Below, in pieces: positions 49,584 to 59,065 of a stretch of DNA of 64,000 nucleotides. The stretch's first letter is position 1. Every line of letters begins with the position of its first letter. The position numbers were made by a program, and so were the translations under genes. This DNA comes from JANNRR01 sp031401675. Lineage in GTDB: Bacteria; Pseudomonadota; Alphaproteobacteria; Rhodobacterales; Rhodobacteraceae. The stretch lies in NCBI GenBank assembly GCA_031401675.1, contig JANNRR010000050.1:29125-93124 (forward strand). Direction: 5' to 3'. Below the pieces are notes generated by a model. It was not told the DNA's origin and searched no databases. It saw only the letters and a program-made list of their open reading frames with translations.

Positions 49584-50534
49584 ATGCCAAAGCCCGCCGA
49601 AGCAATCACCGCCGTGGCCGTCATCGGCAACGGCCTCATGGGGCAGGGCATCTCGCAGGTTTTCGCCCGGGCGGGCAAGGACGTGCGCCTCATCGGGCGC
49701 AGCCGCGAGAGCCTCGACAAGGCCGTGGCTGCGATCCGCCGGAATTTCGATGCTTTCGTCGAGCGTGGCCTGACGGAACGCGCCGATGCCGATGCGGCCA
49801 TCGCCGGCATAACCGTCAGTACCCGGCTGGATGACGCCACCGCCGCCGATCACGTCATCGAGGCGGTGCCCAATGTGCTCGAGACGCAGGTTGAAATCTT
49901 CGCCCGACTCGACGCCATTTGCGCGCCTGATGTCGTGCTCGGCTCGACCAGCGGCCAGCCGATCAGCCTAATGACCGGACGAATGAAGCATCCCGAACGG
50001 GCCGTCGCCATGCACTTCATCTATCCGGCGCAACTGATGCCCATTGTCGAGGTCTGCGGCGGGCCCGAAACAGCGCCACGCGCCGTGACCTGGGCCTGCG
50101 ATGTGCTGAAGGCGGTGGGCCAGACTCCGGCGCTGATGAACAGGGAGGTCGACGGCTTCATCATCAACCGGTTGCAGTTTGCATTGCTGCGTGAGGCTTG
50201 GTCGATGTGGGCCAACGGCATCGCCAGTGCCGAGGCAATCGACAATTCCTTCAAGATGTCGCTGGGCCGGCGCTATTCCGTCACCGGTCCGATCGAGAGC
50301 GCCGAGCTTGGGGGCCTCGACATCATGAACAAGTTCGCCGAGTTCCTCCTGCCCGATCTCGAGACCTCGCCCACCCCGCCCGCCGCTGTCGGCGATCTGG
50401 CAAGGGCCGGGCACTTCGGCCTCAAGACCGGCAGGGGCATCTATGACTGGTCGCAGCGCGACGGCAAGGAGCTGCTGGCGGCCCGCGCCGACAAGCTGTT
50501 CCGGCACATGCAGGACGATGCGAAGAAGGGCTAG
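49584..50534 (+). CDS. 3-hydroxyacyl-CoA dehydrogenase-family protein
   Basis: This 316-residue enzyme has the NAD-binding motif VAVIGNGLMGQGISQVFARA (GxGxxG), the dehydrogenase signature HVIEAVPNVLETQVEIFARL, GSTSGQPISLM, HFIYPAQLMPIVEVCGGPET and GFIINRLQFALLREAWSMWA. This is the fold of beta-oxidation dehydrogenases, and the SxxS...H...N catalytic set is plausible; related enzymes oxidise L-carnitine or other hydroxy acids, so the substrate is open. GGGGAG precedes the ATG. By eye CTC is frequent among leucine codons (about 11 of 26), unlike the near-exclusive CTG of neighbours, suggesting transfer. Confidence 0.85.
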   Translation: MPKPAEAITAVAVIGNGLMGQGISQVFARAGKDVRLIGRSRESLDKAVAAIRRNFDAFVERGLTERADADAAIAGITVSTRLDDATAADHVIEAVPNVLETQVEIFARLDAICAPDVVLGSTSGQPISLMTGRMKHPERAVAMHFIYPAQLMPIVEVCGGPETAPRAVTWACDVLKAVGQTPALMNREVDGFIINRLQFALLREAWSMWANGIASAEAIDNSFKMSLGRRYSVTGPIESAELGGLDIMNKFAEFLLPDLETSPTPPAAVGDLARAGHFGLKTGRGIYDWSQRDGKELLAARADKLFRHMQDDAKKG

Positions 50535-50615
50535 GCGCTGGCGTTCCGTTGCCGCCGCCAGTCGGTACGGGGGATAAACCGGGCAGGGGCAGAAACCGGG
50601 CGGAGGCGCAATTAC

Positions 50616-50981
50616 ATGGTGATCAGCTCCTATCCCGAGTTGCGCGATCTTGGACGGGCGCTCGGGCTGCCGGGTGTGGTCGAGACAACGGCTTGGGGCA
50701 ATCCATGCCTGAAAGCGCATGGCAAGTTGTGGTGCTGGTGGAGCCCCTATGTCGATGCGGCGGTTTTCAAGGCCGACAAGATGGAGCGCGAGTTCCTGAT
50801 GCAGGCCGAACCCGAGGTGTTTTACCTGCATCCGCACTACCGGAATTACGATCTGGTGCTGGTGCGCGCCGGACGGATTGACGAGGGTTGGGCAAAGGCG
50901 CGGCTGGTGGCGCAGTGGCGGGCGGCGGCGCCGAAGCGGTTTCTGAAGGAATGGGACCTGCGTGGTGGCGGCGATGGCTGA
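50616..50981 (+). CDS. YjbR/MmcQ-family protein
   Basis: This 121-residue protein is of the MmcQ/YjbR superfamily (CyaY-like fold): WGNPCLKAHGKLWCWWSPYV, VFKADKMEREFLMQAEPEVF, YLHPHYRNYDLVLVRAGRI. Members bind DNA or nucleotides in some models, but the role is unknown. GGAGG lies nine bases before the ATG. Its stop lies inside the start region of the following gene (8-base overlap), so the two are probably one unit. Confidence 0.9.
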   Translation: MVISSYPELRDLGRALGLPGVVETTAWGNPCLKAHGKLWCWWSPYVDAAVFKADKMEREFLMQAEPEVFYLHPHYRNYDLVLVRAGRIDEGWAKARLVAQWRAAAPKRFLKEWDLRGGGDG

Positions 50982-51537
50982 TCCCGTCGCCTTTGCCACA
51001 CCGCGGGACTGGGCCGACTGGCTGGCCGAGCATCACGACACGGCGGCAGCGGCGCTTGTCCGGATGTTCAAGGTGGGGTCGGGGGTTCCCAGCATCACCT
51101 GGGAACAGGCAGTAGTGGAGGCGCTCGCCTGGGGCTGGATCGACGGAGTGAAACGCTCGCTGGATGAGGTTTCATGGGTGCAGCGGTTCACCCCGCGCCG
51201 GGCGAAAAGCGTGTGGAGCCAGAAGAACCGGGCGCATGTTGAACGGCTGATCGCCGAGGGGCGGATGCGCGCCCCGGGTTTGGCGCAGGTGACGGCGGCG
51301 AAGGCGGATGGGCGGTGGGAGGCGGCCTATGCCGGCAAGGATTTCGTGGTGCCGCAGGATTTTCTGGACGCGCTGGCCGGGGCACCGGCAGCTGCGCAGG
51401 CACATTTCGCGAGGCTATCTCGTCAGAACCAGTTCGCCATCTATTACCGGCTGACGACGGCCAAGCGGGCGGAAACGCGGGCAAAGCGGGTGGCGGAGTT
51501 CGTGGCGATGATGGAGCGGGGCGAGAAATTCTATTGA
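50974..51537 (+). CDS. YdeI/OmdA-family protein
   Basis: This 187-residue protein matches the YdeI family: WADWLAEHHDTAAAALVRMF, VVEALAWGWIDGVKRSLDEV, RFTPRRAKSVWSQKNRAHVE, LDALAGAPAAAQAHFARLSR. In some bacteria relatives are linked to protection against cationic peptides, but the biochemistry is unknown. The ATG at 50974 overlaps the preceding gene; a GTG at 50962 is an alternative. It ends before a short gap of 60 bases and a convergent gene. Confidence 0.87.
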   Translation: MADPVAFATPRDWADWLAEHHDTAAAALVRMFKVGSGVPSITWEQAVVEALAWGWIDGVKRSLDEVSWVQRFTPRRAKSVWSQKNRAHVERLIAEGRMRAPGLAQVTAAKADGRWEAAYAGKDFVVPQDFLDALAGAPAAAQAHFARLSRQNQFAIYYRLTTAKRAETRAKRVAEFVAMMERGEKFY

Positions 51538-51597
51538 TGTTGCGGGCTCAGCGAGCCCGGTACCGTGGGAAAAGCCACGGAACCGGCGGGAACCGAT

Positions 51598-52191
51598 TCA
51601 CGGAAGGTCGGTTGACCGGATCACCGGAAAGAACACGCCGCCCGACCACAGGCCGAACCAGCTTTCACCCTGATGCGGCGCGTGGCTGCCAAGCTCGATC
51701 AACCGGTAAAAGCTCTTGCGGTCGATCAGCGCCTCCAGATTGCGGCGGATGTGGATGTAGGGCTCGGGCTGGCCGTCCCGGGCGCGCGTGACCCGCAAGG
51801 GATGGTCGGGTCCGACGGTCGCCTGATCGCCGACGTTGGTGACAAAGGTCAGCGCCTGCGTAGCACCCTGCCCCGTTGCCTCGAAATCGACGGCAACAAA
51901 CGGCGCGTCGTCGACCCCGATCCCGACCTTTTCCACCGGCGTGACCAGAAAGTAGTCATTGCCTTCGCGCCACAGGATGCCGGCGAACAGCTTGACCAAC
52001 GCCGGGCGGCCGATCGGGGTGCCAAGATAGAACCAGGTGCCGTCCCGCGCGATCCGCATGTCGATATCGCCGCAGAACGGCGGGTTCCAGCGGTCGACCG
52101 GTGGCAGCCCGCGCCCGGTGGCGGCACCCACTGCCGCCGCCAGACTGCTGGCACTGGGCGCGGTGGCTTGCTCCTGTGGTTTCACGATCAT
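51598..52191 (-). CDS. DUF1285 domain protein
   Basis: This 197-residue protein belongs to DUF1285: PPVDRWNPPFCGDIDMRIAR, DGTWFYLGTPIGRPALVKLF, GILWREGNDYFLVTPVEKVG, FVAVDFEATGQG and PYIHIRRNLEALIDRKSFYR. Its function is unknown; in these genomes it sits beside MoxR-type operons, as here (divergent, about 85 bases apart). The start at 52191 has AGGA three bases upstream; an ATG at 52215 lacks a site. Confidence 0.87.
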   Translation of the reverse strand: MIVKPQEQATAPSASSLAAAVGAATGRGLPPVDRWNPPFCGDIDMRIARDGTWFYLGTPIGRPALVKLFAGILWREGNDYFLVTPVEKVGIGVDDAPFVAVDFEATGQGATQALTFVTNVGDQATVGPDHPLRVTRARDGQPEPYIHIRRNLEALIDRKSFYRLIELGSHAPHQGESWFGLWSGGVFFPVIRSTDLP

Positions 52192-52276
52192 TTGTCCTGT
52201 CATTCGTTTTGCCATTTGTGCCGGCTGCGATAGTTCGGTCTAATGTACCGAGTATAACGCGCGCAGAGGAGTTGTC

Positions 52277-53284
52277 ATGGCCGATGAGGCGGAACTGGTT
52301 GCCGGAATCGAGGCGCTTGGCGAAAAGCTGGCGGCGGCAAAGGCCAGCATCAACAACCGTTTCATAGGGCAGGAACAGGTGGTTGACCTGACACTGGCCG
52401 CACTTTTGTGCGGTGGGCATGGGTTGCTGATCGGTCTGCCGGGGCTGGGCAAGACCCGTCTGGTCGATACGCTGTCGACCGTGATGGGGCTCAAGGGCAA
52501 CCGCATCCAGTTCACCCCCGACCTGATGCCGGCCGATATTCTGGGCTCCGAGGTGCTGGAAACCGCGGCTGACGGCAACCGGTCGTTCCGGTTCATCGAA
52601 GGCCCGGTGTTCTGTCCACTGCTGATGGCGGACGAGATCAACCGTGCCAGCCCGCGCACGCAGTCGGCACTGTTGCAGGCAATGCAGGAGCGCGAGGTGA
52701 CGATTGCCGGGCAGCATCGCCCGCTGGGCCGCCCGTTCCACGTGCTGGCGACGCAGAATCCGATCGAGCAGGAGGGAACCTATCCCTTGCCCGAGGCGCA
52801 GCTGGACCGGTTTCTGGTGCAGATCGACGTGGACTATCCGACGCGCGCCACCGAGCGCGATATCCTGATCGCCACCACCGGCGCGGAAGAGGCGCGGGCC
52901 ACGCCGGTCTTTGGCCCCGACGAGCTGCTGGCGGCACAGGTCCTGCTGCGGCGGATGCCGGTGGGTGATGCGGTGATCGAACTGATCCTTGATCTGGTCC
53001 GCGCCTGCCGCCCGGGCGAGGCCGAAGCCTCGGCACGGGTCAATGCCTCGGTCAGCTGGGGCCCCGGCCCCCGTGCGGCGCAGGCGCTGATGCTGACCAC
53101 CCGGGCGCGGGCGCTTCTGGACGGGCGGCTGGTGCCGAACGCCGAGGATGTGCTGGCGCTGGCCCGCCCGGTGCTCAGCCACCGCATGGCGCTGGGCTTT
53201 GCGGCGCGGGCGCGTGGCGAAAGCCTTGGCGACCTTATCGCCGGCGTCGCCGCCGATGTGACCCGGATCGAGGCGGCTGCGTGA
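52277..53284 (+). CDS. MoxR-family AAA+ ATPase
   Basis: This 335-residue ATPase has Walker A LLIGLPGLGKTRLVDTLSTV, Walker B LMADEINRASPRTQSALL, sensor VLATQNPIEQEGTYPLPEAQ and arginine finger region, and a lid domain. MoxR proteins act as chaperones that help assemble or metallate partner proteins, usually with a VWA-domain protein. GAGGAG lies before the ATG. Its stop overlaps the DUF58 gene start (GTGA), so it leads a four-gene unit. It is the likely energy source of the module. Confidence 0.95.
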   Translation: MADEAELVAGIEALGEKLAAAKASINNRFIGQEQVVDLTLAALLCGGHGLLIGLPGLGKTRLVDTLSTVMGLKGNRIQFTPDLMPADILGSEVLETAADGNRSFRFIEGPVFCPLLMADEINRASPRTQSALLQAMQEREVTIAGQHRPLGRPFHVLATQNPIEQEGTYPLPEAQLDRFLVQIDVDYPTRATERDILIATTGAEEARATPVFGPDELLAAQVLLRRMPVGDAVIELILDLVRACRPGEAEASARVNASVSWGPGPRAAQALMLTTRARALLDGRLVPNAEDVLALARPVLSHRMALGFAARARGESLGDLIAGVAADVTRIEAAA

Positions 53285-54156
53285 GCGTCAGCACCGCCCC
53301 GCTGCGGCAACGGGCCGAAGGGCTGGCGGGGCATCTGCCGCCGCTTCTGGCCGATGCCCAGCATCTGGCGGCCACCGTCCTGCTGGGTGAACACGGGCGG
53401 CGGCGGTCGGGCATGGGCGACGAGTTCTGGCAGTACCGCACGGCCCTGCCCGGTGACGATGCCCGGCGGGTCGATTGGCGCCGGTCGGCCCGGTCCGACC
53501 AGCATTTCATCGCCGAAAAGGAATGGCAGGCGGCGCAGTCGGTGCTGCTGTGGGTGGATGATGCCCGGTCCATGGCGTTTTCCGGCGATGCCACCCGCCC
53601 GGACAAGGGCGACCGCGCCCGGCTCTTGGCGATGGCAGTGGCGGTCCTATTGATCCGGGGCGGCGAGCGGGTCGGGCTGACCGGGCTGTTGGCACCGCCG
53701 CGTGCCGGGCCGGTGCAATTGCTGCGGCTGGCCGAAGCCCTGAGCCGGTCCAGTACCGACGACTACGGCTCCCCCGAAGCCCGCGGCATGCTGCCCCACA
53801 GCCGGGCGCTGTTCGTGTCGGACTATCTTGGCGACATCGCCCCGATCGAGGCGGCGCTGGCCAAGGCGGCGGACCGGGGGGTTCTGGGGGCGATCCTGCA
53901 GGTTCTGGACCCGCAGGAGGAAGAATTTCCCTTTGACGGGCGCACGATCTTTGAATCGATGACCGGTGCGATCCGCCATGAAACGCTGAAGGCCGGCGAT
54001 CTGCGCGCCCGCTATCTGGACCGGCTGGCGGAACGCAAGGACCGGCTGGCAGCGCTGGCCCGTGTCACCGGCTGGCAGTATCTGTGCCATCACACCGGCG
54101 CGGCGGCACAGTCTGCACTGCTGTGGCTGTACCGGTCGCTGGAGCGGGTGCACTGA
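53281..54156 (+). CDS. DUF58 domain protein
   Basis: This 291-residue protein has the DUF58 signature: FWQYRTALPGDDARRVDWRR (R-G-D-D / D-W-R motif), FIAEKEWQAAQSVLLWVDDA, LFVSDYLGDIAPIEAALAKA and an integrin-like VWA-type fold with an incomplete MIDAS (LLWVDDARS). It starts at a GTG overlapping moxR's stop. DUF58 proteins nearly always accompany MoxR ATPases, suggesting they are substrates or partners. The next gene overlaps by one base. Confidence 0.92.
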   Translation: MSVSTAPLRQRAEGLAGHLPPLLADAQHLAATVLLGEHGRRRSGMGDEFWQYRTALPGDDARRVDWRRSARSDQHFIAEKEWQAAQSVLLWVDDARSMAFSGDATRPDKGDRARLLAMAVAVLLIRGGERVGLTGLLAPPRAGPVQLLRLAEALSRSSTDDYGSPEARGMLPHSRALFVSDYLGDIAPIEAALAKAADRGVLGAILQVLDPQEEEFPFDGRTIFESMTGAIRHETLKAGDLRARYLDRLAERKDRLAALARVTGWQYLCHHTGAAAQSALLWLYRSLERVH

Positions 54157-56975
54157 TGTTCATGATCGGGCCCGTCGGTTTCCTGCTGCCGCTCTTGCTG
54201 GTCGCGCTGGTCGTGCTGCCGATCCTGTGGCTGATCCTGCGGGCAGTGCCGCCGGCCCCGATCCGGCGGCGGTTCCCTGGGGTGGCCCTGCTCTTGGGGC
54301 TGACCGATGACGCGCATCAGACCGACCGGACGCCGTGGTGGCTGTTGCTGCTGCGGATGCTGGCAATTGCTGCCGCCATCATCGGTTTTGCCGGGCCGGT
54401 GCTGAACCCCGAGCCGGAACGGGCCGGGACCGGGCCGCTGTTGGTGCTGATCGACGGCACCTGGGCAGATGCGCGCGACTGGCCGGCGCGGCTGAACCGG
54501 ATCGAGGCGGTGCTGGCCGAGGCTGAACGGGCCGGGCGACCGGTGGCGCTGGTGGCCCTGACCGATCTGCCCGCCGGGGCTGCCGGGCCCGACTCCCCGG
54601 ACTTTCAGGCGGCGGCAGGCTGGGCGGCACGCCTGCCCGGCCTGATCCCGCAACCCTGGGAGCCGGATCCGGCGGTGTTGACCGCGTGGGCCGGAAACCT
54701 GACAGGCCGATTCGACAGCTACTGGCTGTCGGACGGTCTGGCGCGGGACAGCCGGGCGGGCCTGCTGGCGGCCTTGCAATCGCATGGCACGGTGTCGGTG
54801 TTCGAAAGCCCGCGCCCGGTCTATGGTCTGCGCCCGCCGCTGTTTCAGGACGGCGCGATCAGCGTGACAGCGATCCGTGCGGTTTCCGGGACGGCCAGCG
54901 ACATCACGGTGTCGGCGCAGGGGCTTGACCCGGCCGGGATCGAGCGCGAACTGGCCAGCATCGTGCTGGCATTCGAGGCGGCGGCCACCGAGGTCACCGC
55001 GCAGGTGTCGCTGCCGCCGGAACTGCGCAACCGTGTCACCCGCTTTGCGCTGTCCGGCCTGAGGTCCGCCGGGGCGGTCAGCCTGACCGATGATGCGCTG
55101 AAGCGGCGCGAGGTGGCGCTGATTGCCGGGCGCGAGGACCGCGAGGGGCTGGAGTTGCTGTCGCCCACCCACTATCTGCATCAGGCGCTGGCCCCGGTGG
55201 CCGACCTGATCGATGGCACCATCGAGGACATATTGCTGGCCAACCCCGACGTGATCGTGCTGGCCGATGTGGCGCGGCTGACCCAGGCCGAGGCCGACGG
55301 CATGGCGGACTGGGTGGACAAGGGCGGACTGCTGGTCCGTTTTGCCGGCCCCCGGCTGGCCGCCAGCGACATCAGCCGCGATGCCGAGGACCCGCTGATG
55401 CCGGTGCGGCTGCGGCAGGGCGGCCGTTCGGTCGGCGGCGCGATGAGTTGGGGCGAACCGAAGGCCCTGCGCGCCTTTGCCGAACGCTCGCCATTCTTCG
55501 GCCTGACCATCCCGGACGAGGTGACGGTTTCCTCGCAGGTGATGGCGCAACCCGATCCGACGCTGGCCGACCGCACAATCGCAGCGCTTGCCGACGGCAC
55601 ACCGCTGGTCACCCGCAAGCCGCTGGGGGACGGGCAGGTGGTGCTGTTCCATGTCACCGCCAACGCCGAATGGACCACGCTGCCACTCTCGGGCCTGTTC
55701 GTGCAGATGCTGGAGCGCATGGCAATTTCCAGTCGCGCCTCCAGCCCCAGCCTGATTGACATGGCGGGCACCACCTGGGTGGCGGAAAAAGTGCTGGACG
55801 CCTATGGTTCGGTGATGGATGCCGGCCAGACCTCGGGCATACCGGGCGAACGGCTGGCCGAGGGTCGGCCCGGGCCTGGCATGCCGCCAGGGTTGTATGC
55901 TGAAGGCGAGCGCAAGCTGGCACTGAACGTCATCGGGCCCTCGGCGGTGCTGGCACCGGCGGCATGGCCTGCGGGCATCGCCGTCGAGGGGTTGGCCGTG
56001 GTGCCGGAGACCCGGCTGAAAGGCACGTTCCTGTCGGCGGCCCTGCTGGCACTGCTTGCCGACATCATGGCCGCACTGTGGCTGACCGGGCGGCTGGTCG
56101 GGCCGCGCGCAGTCAGGGCTGCACTGACCATGCTGTTTCTGGCCCTGATGCTGCCTTCTGGGGCCGGGGCGCAGACCGTCCCTGCGGTCGAAGGGGCGGA
56201 CGGTGACCTGCCGCCCAACGACAGTCTGGCGCTGGCGGCGACCAACAACGTCGTGCTGGCCCATGTGATCACCGGTGACGCAAGGCTGGATCAGGTGGCG
56301 GCGGCGGGGCTGCGCGGCCTGTCGATCAAGCTGTTCGAGCGCACTTCGGTCGAACCGGCAGAGCCGATGGCGGTCAATCTGGAAACCGATGAACTGACGC
56401 TGTTCCCGTTCCTGTACTGGCCGGTTTCCGAGGCGCAGCCGATCCCCTCGGCCGAGGCCTATGTCCGGCTGAACCGTTATCTGCGCAACGGCGGCATGAT
56501 CCTGTTCGACACCCGCGACGCCGATGTGACCGACTTTGGCGGGGCCTCGCCCACCGGGCAGAAACTGCAGGAACTGGCGCGGCCGCTGGACGTACCGGCG
56601 CTGGAACCGCTGCCGGCCGATCATGTGCTGACCCGCACCTTCTATCTGCTGCAGGACTTTCCCGGCCGTTTCATGGGCCGTGCCATTTGGGTCGAGGCCG
56701 CCCCCGCCGATGCCGAACTGGCCGAGGGCATGCCGTTTCGCAACCTGAACGACGGGGTGACCCCGGTGGTGATCGGCGGCAATGACTGGGCATCGGCCTG
56801 GGCGGTCGATCAGAACGGCGTGCAGATGTTTCCGGTCGGGCGCGGCTATGCCGGCGAGCGGCAGCGCGAAATCGCCTTCCGGTTCGGGATCAACCTGATC
56901 ATGCATGTGCTGACCGGCAACTACAAATCCGATCAGGTGCATGTGCCGGCGTTACTTGACAGGCTGGGGCAATGA
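54156..56975 (+). CDS. DUF4159 / BatA-like membrane protein
   Basis: This 939-residue protein has a BatA-type N-terminus (residues 1-90): MFMIGPVGFLLPLLLVALVV and a second helix LLLLRMLAIAAAIIGFAG, with a VWA-like region (LLVLIDGTWADARDWPARLN) that lacks a full MIDAS. The C-terminus is DUF4159 (LRGLSIKLFERTSVEPAEPM, LTLFPFLYWPVSEAQPIPSA, RNGGMILFDTRDADVTD). A further hydrophobic segment near residue 630-660 suggests a later membrane span. The ATG overlaps the DUF58 stop by one base and its end overlaps the next start by ATGA. Role unknown; probably an envelope complex scaffold. Confidence 0.88.
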   Translation: MFMIGPVGFLLPLLLVALVVLPILWLILRAVPPAPIRRRFPGVALLLGLTDDAHQTDRTPWWLLLLRMLAIAAAIIGFAGPVLNPEPERAGTGPLLVLIDGTWADARDWPARLNRIEAVLAEAERAGRPVALVALTDLPAGAAGPDSPDFQAAAGWAARLPGLIPQPWEPDPAVLTAWAGNLTGRFDSYWLSDGLARDSRAGLLAALQSHGTVSVFESPRPVYGLRPPLFQDGAISVTAIRAVSGTASDITVSAQGLDPAGIERELASIVLAFEAAATEVTAQVSLPPELRNRVTRFALSGLRSAGAVSLTDDALKRREVALIAGREDREGLELLSPTHYLHQALAPVADLIDGTIEDILLANPDVIVLADVARLTQAEADGMADWVDKGGLLVRFAGPRLAASDISRDAEDPLMPVRLRQGGRSVGGAMSWGEPKALRAFAERSPFFGLTIPDEVTVSSQVMAQPDPTLADRTIAALADGTPLVTRKPLGDGQVVLFHVTANAEWTTLPLSGLFVQMLERMAISSRASSPSLIDMAGTTWVAEKVLDAYGSVMDAGQTSGIPGERLAEGRPGPGMPPGLYAEGERKLALNVIGPSAVLAPAAWPAGIAVEGLAVVPETRLKGTFLSAALLALLADIMAALWLTGRLVGPRAVRAALTMLFLALMLPSGAGAQTVPAVEGADGDLPPNDSLALAATNNVVLAHVITGDARLDQVAAAGLRGLSIKLFERTSVEPAEPMAVNLETDELTLFPFLYWPVSEAQPIPSAEAYVRLNRYLRNGGMILFDTRDADVTDFGGASPTGQKLQELARPLDVPALEPLPADHVLTRTFYLLQDFPGRFMGRAIWVEAAPADAELAEGMPFRNLNDGVTPVVIGGNDWASAWAVDQNGVQMFPVGRGYAGERQREIAFRFGINLIMHVLTGNYKSDQVHVPALLDRLGQ

Positions 56976-59065
56976 ACACCGCGACCCTGATCCTCGACCC
57001 GCTGCTGCCCTGGCCCGTGCTGTGGTTTGCCCTGTCGCTTGCCGTGGCCGGCGCAGGCGTTGCGCTGTGGCGCGGCCTGACCGGCTGGTGGCTGCGGGCG
57101 ATGGCACTGGCGGTGCTGCTGGTGGCGCTGGCCAACCCCAGTCTGCAGACCGAGAACCGGGCGCCGCTTTCCGACATCGTGCTGCTGGTGGTCGACAAAA
57201 GCGCCAGCCAGCGCATTTCGGACCGGATGGCGCAGATCGATGCCGTGGTCGCGGATCTGACCGCGCGTCTGGGATTGATGGAGAATGTCGACCTGCGCAC
57301 CGTCACCGTTGCCGATGCCCCCGGCGAAGGCGGCAGCCTGGTGATGACCGCGCTGGCGGAATTGCTGGCCGAAGAGCCGCGGGCCCGGGTGGCGGCGGCG
57401 ATTCTGGTGACCGACGGTCAGGTGCATGATGTGCCGCTGACCCCGGCGATTCCGGCGCCGCTGCATGTGCTGTTGACCGGGCGCGACGGCGACTGGGACC
57501 GGCGGCTGGTCGTCAGGAATGCCCCGGCCTTTGCCATCATCGATGAAGAGGTGACGCTGACTCTGCGGATCGAGGATCAGGGCGCGGTGCCGGCGGGCGC
57601 TGCCGGACTGGCCGATCTGGCCATTGCCGTCGACGGCGGCCCGGCCCAGACCTATCAGGTGCCGACCGGTGAGGATCTGTCGCTGCCGGTCACCCTGCCG
57701 CATGGCGGCATGAACGTGCTGCAGTTCAACGTCGCACCGGTGGAAGGCGAGCTGACCGACCGCAACAATGCCGCCGTCGTCCAGATCAACGGCGTCCGCG
57801 ACCGGCTGCGGGTGCTGTTGGTATCGGGCGAGCCGCATGCCGGCGAGCGGACCTGGCGCAACCTGCTGAAGTCCGACAGCTCGGTCGATCTGGTGCATTT
57901 CACCATCCTGCGGCCGCCGGAAAAGCAGGACGGCATCCCGGTGTCGGAATTGTCGCTGATCGCCTTTCCGACACGCGAGCTGTTTGTGGAAAAGATCGAC
58001 GAGTTCGATCTGATCATCTTTGACCGGTACCGGATGCGCGGCATCCTGCCGATGGATTATCTGGAGAATATCCGCGCCTATGTCGAAGCCGGCGGCGCGG
58101 TGCTGGTGGCGGCCGGGCCGGAGTACGGCACAGTGGATTCGGTGTTCCGCTCGCCCTTGGGCAGCATCTTGCCGGGTGCGCCAACGGCGCGGGTCATCGA
58201 ACAGGGCTATGTGCCGCTGATCACCGACCTCGGCCAGCGCCATCCGGTGACCGAAGGGCTGGCAGCATTTGCGCCGCGCCCGACGATTCCGGCGACCGGG
58301 TCGGCACCTGCCATCCCCGGCTGGGGCCGCTGGTTCCGCACGGTCGAGGTCGAGCCGGTGGCAGGCGACATCGTGATGTCGGGGGCCGAGGGTCGGCCGC
58401 TGCTGCTCCTGGACCGGGTCGGCGAGGGCCGGGTGGCGCTGTTGGCCTCGGATCATGCCTGGCTTTGGAGCCGGGGTTACGAAGGCGGCGGGCCGCAACT
58501 GGAACTGCTGCGGCGGCTGGCGCACTGGATGATGAAGGAACCGGACCTGGAGGAGGAGGCGCTGACCGCCACCGCCGAGGGCCAGACCCTGACGGTGGTG
58601 CGCCGGTCGCTGGCCGAAACCCCGCGCGAGGTGACCATCACCGGGCCGGACGGTACGGTGACGCTGCTGCCGTTGCTGGAAACCCTGCCCGGCCGCTTTG
58701 CGGCAGACTGGACTGCGCCCGAGATCGGATTGTACCGCCTGAGCGACGGCGACATGCAGGCGGTGGTGGCGCTGGGCCCGACCGCGCCGCGCGAGTTCGA
58801 ACAGACCATCGCCAGTGACGATCTGCTGGCACCTGCAGTCGCGGCGACCGGTGGCGGAACCTTGCGCCTGGAGGACGGCCTGCCCGATGTCCGCCGGGTC
58901 GGGATGGGCCGGGTTGCCGCCGGGCGCGGCTGGATCGGCATCACGGCGCGCGAGGCCTATCTGACCGCCGATCTGCGCATCGCGCCCCTGTTGCCGGCCT
59001 GGGCATTTCTGCTGCTGGCGTCCCTGCTGGCCGTCGCCGCCTGGCTGCGCGAGGGCCGCCGGTAG
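56972..59065 (+). CDS. Membrane protein with GATase-like domain
   Basis: This 697-residue protein starts with two membrane helices (PVLWFALSLAVAGAGVALWR; WLRAMALAVLLVALANPSLQ), followed by a VWA-like region (VLLVVDKSASQRISDRMAQI), then a class-I glutamine-amidotransferase-like domain (RVLLVSGEPHAGERTWRNLL, LIIFDRYRMRGILPMDYLEN, AGGAVLVAAGPEYG) and a C-terminal helix (PAWAFLLLASLLAVAAWL). The amidotransferase cysteine is not evident, so the domain may be structural. ATGA overlap with the preceding gene shows coupling. It ends the operon; a dispersed repeat lies about 170 bases downstream. Confidence 0.85.
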   Translation: MNTATLILDPLLPWPVLWFALSLAVAGAGVALWRGLTGWWLRAMALAVLLVALANPSLQTENRAPLSDIVLLVVDKSASQRISDRMAQIDAVVADLTARLGLMENVDLRTVTVADAPGEGGSLVMTALAELLAEEPRARVAAAILVTDGQVHDVPLTPAIPAPLHVLLTGRDGDWDRRLVVRNAPAFAIIDEEVTLTLRIEDQGAVPAGAAGLADLAIAVDGGPAQTYQVPTGEDLSLPVTLPHGGMNVLQFNVAPVEGELTDRNNAAVVQINGVRDRLRVLLVSGEPHAGERTWRNLLKSDSSVDLVHFTILRPPEKQDGIPVSELSLIAFPTRELFVEKIDEFDLIIFDRYRMRGILPMDYLENIRAYVEAGGAVLVAAGPEYGTVDSVFRSPLGSILPGAPTARVIEQGYVPLITDLGQRHPVTEGLAAFAPRPTIPATGSAPAIPGWGRWFRTVEVEPVAGDIVMSGAEGRPLLLLDRVGEGRVALLASDHAWLWSRGYEGGGPQLELLRRLAHWMMKEPDLEEEALTATAEGQTLTVVRRSLAETPREVTITGPDGTVTLLPLLETLPGRFAADWTAPEIGLYRLSDGDMQAVVALGPTAPREFEQTIASDDLLAPAVAATGGGTLRLEDGLPDVRRVGMGRVAAGRGWIGITAREAYLTADLRIAPLLPAWAFLLLASLLAVAAWLREGRR

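Noticed and set aside
54090..56942. A 950-residue minus-strand frame antisense to the DUF4159 gene, and a 773-residue one at 56933-59254
   Set aside because: Both are shadows of the plus-strand operon: low-complexity Gln/Arg/His-rich, no known motif, and no start signals.
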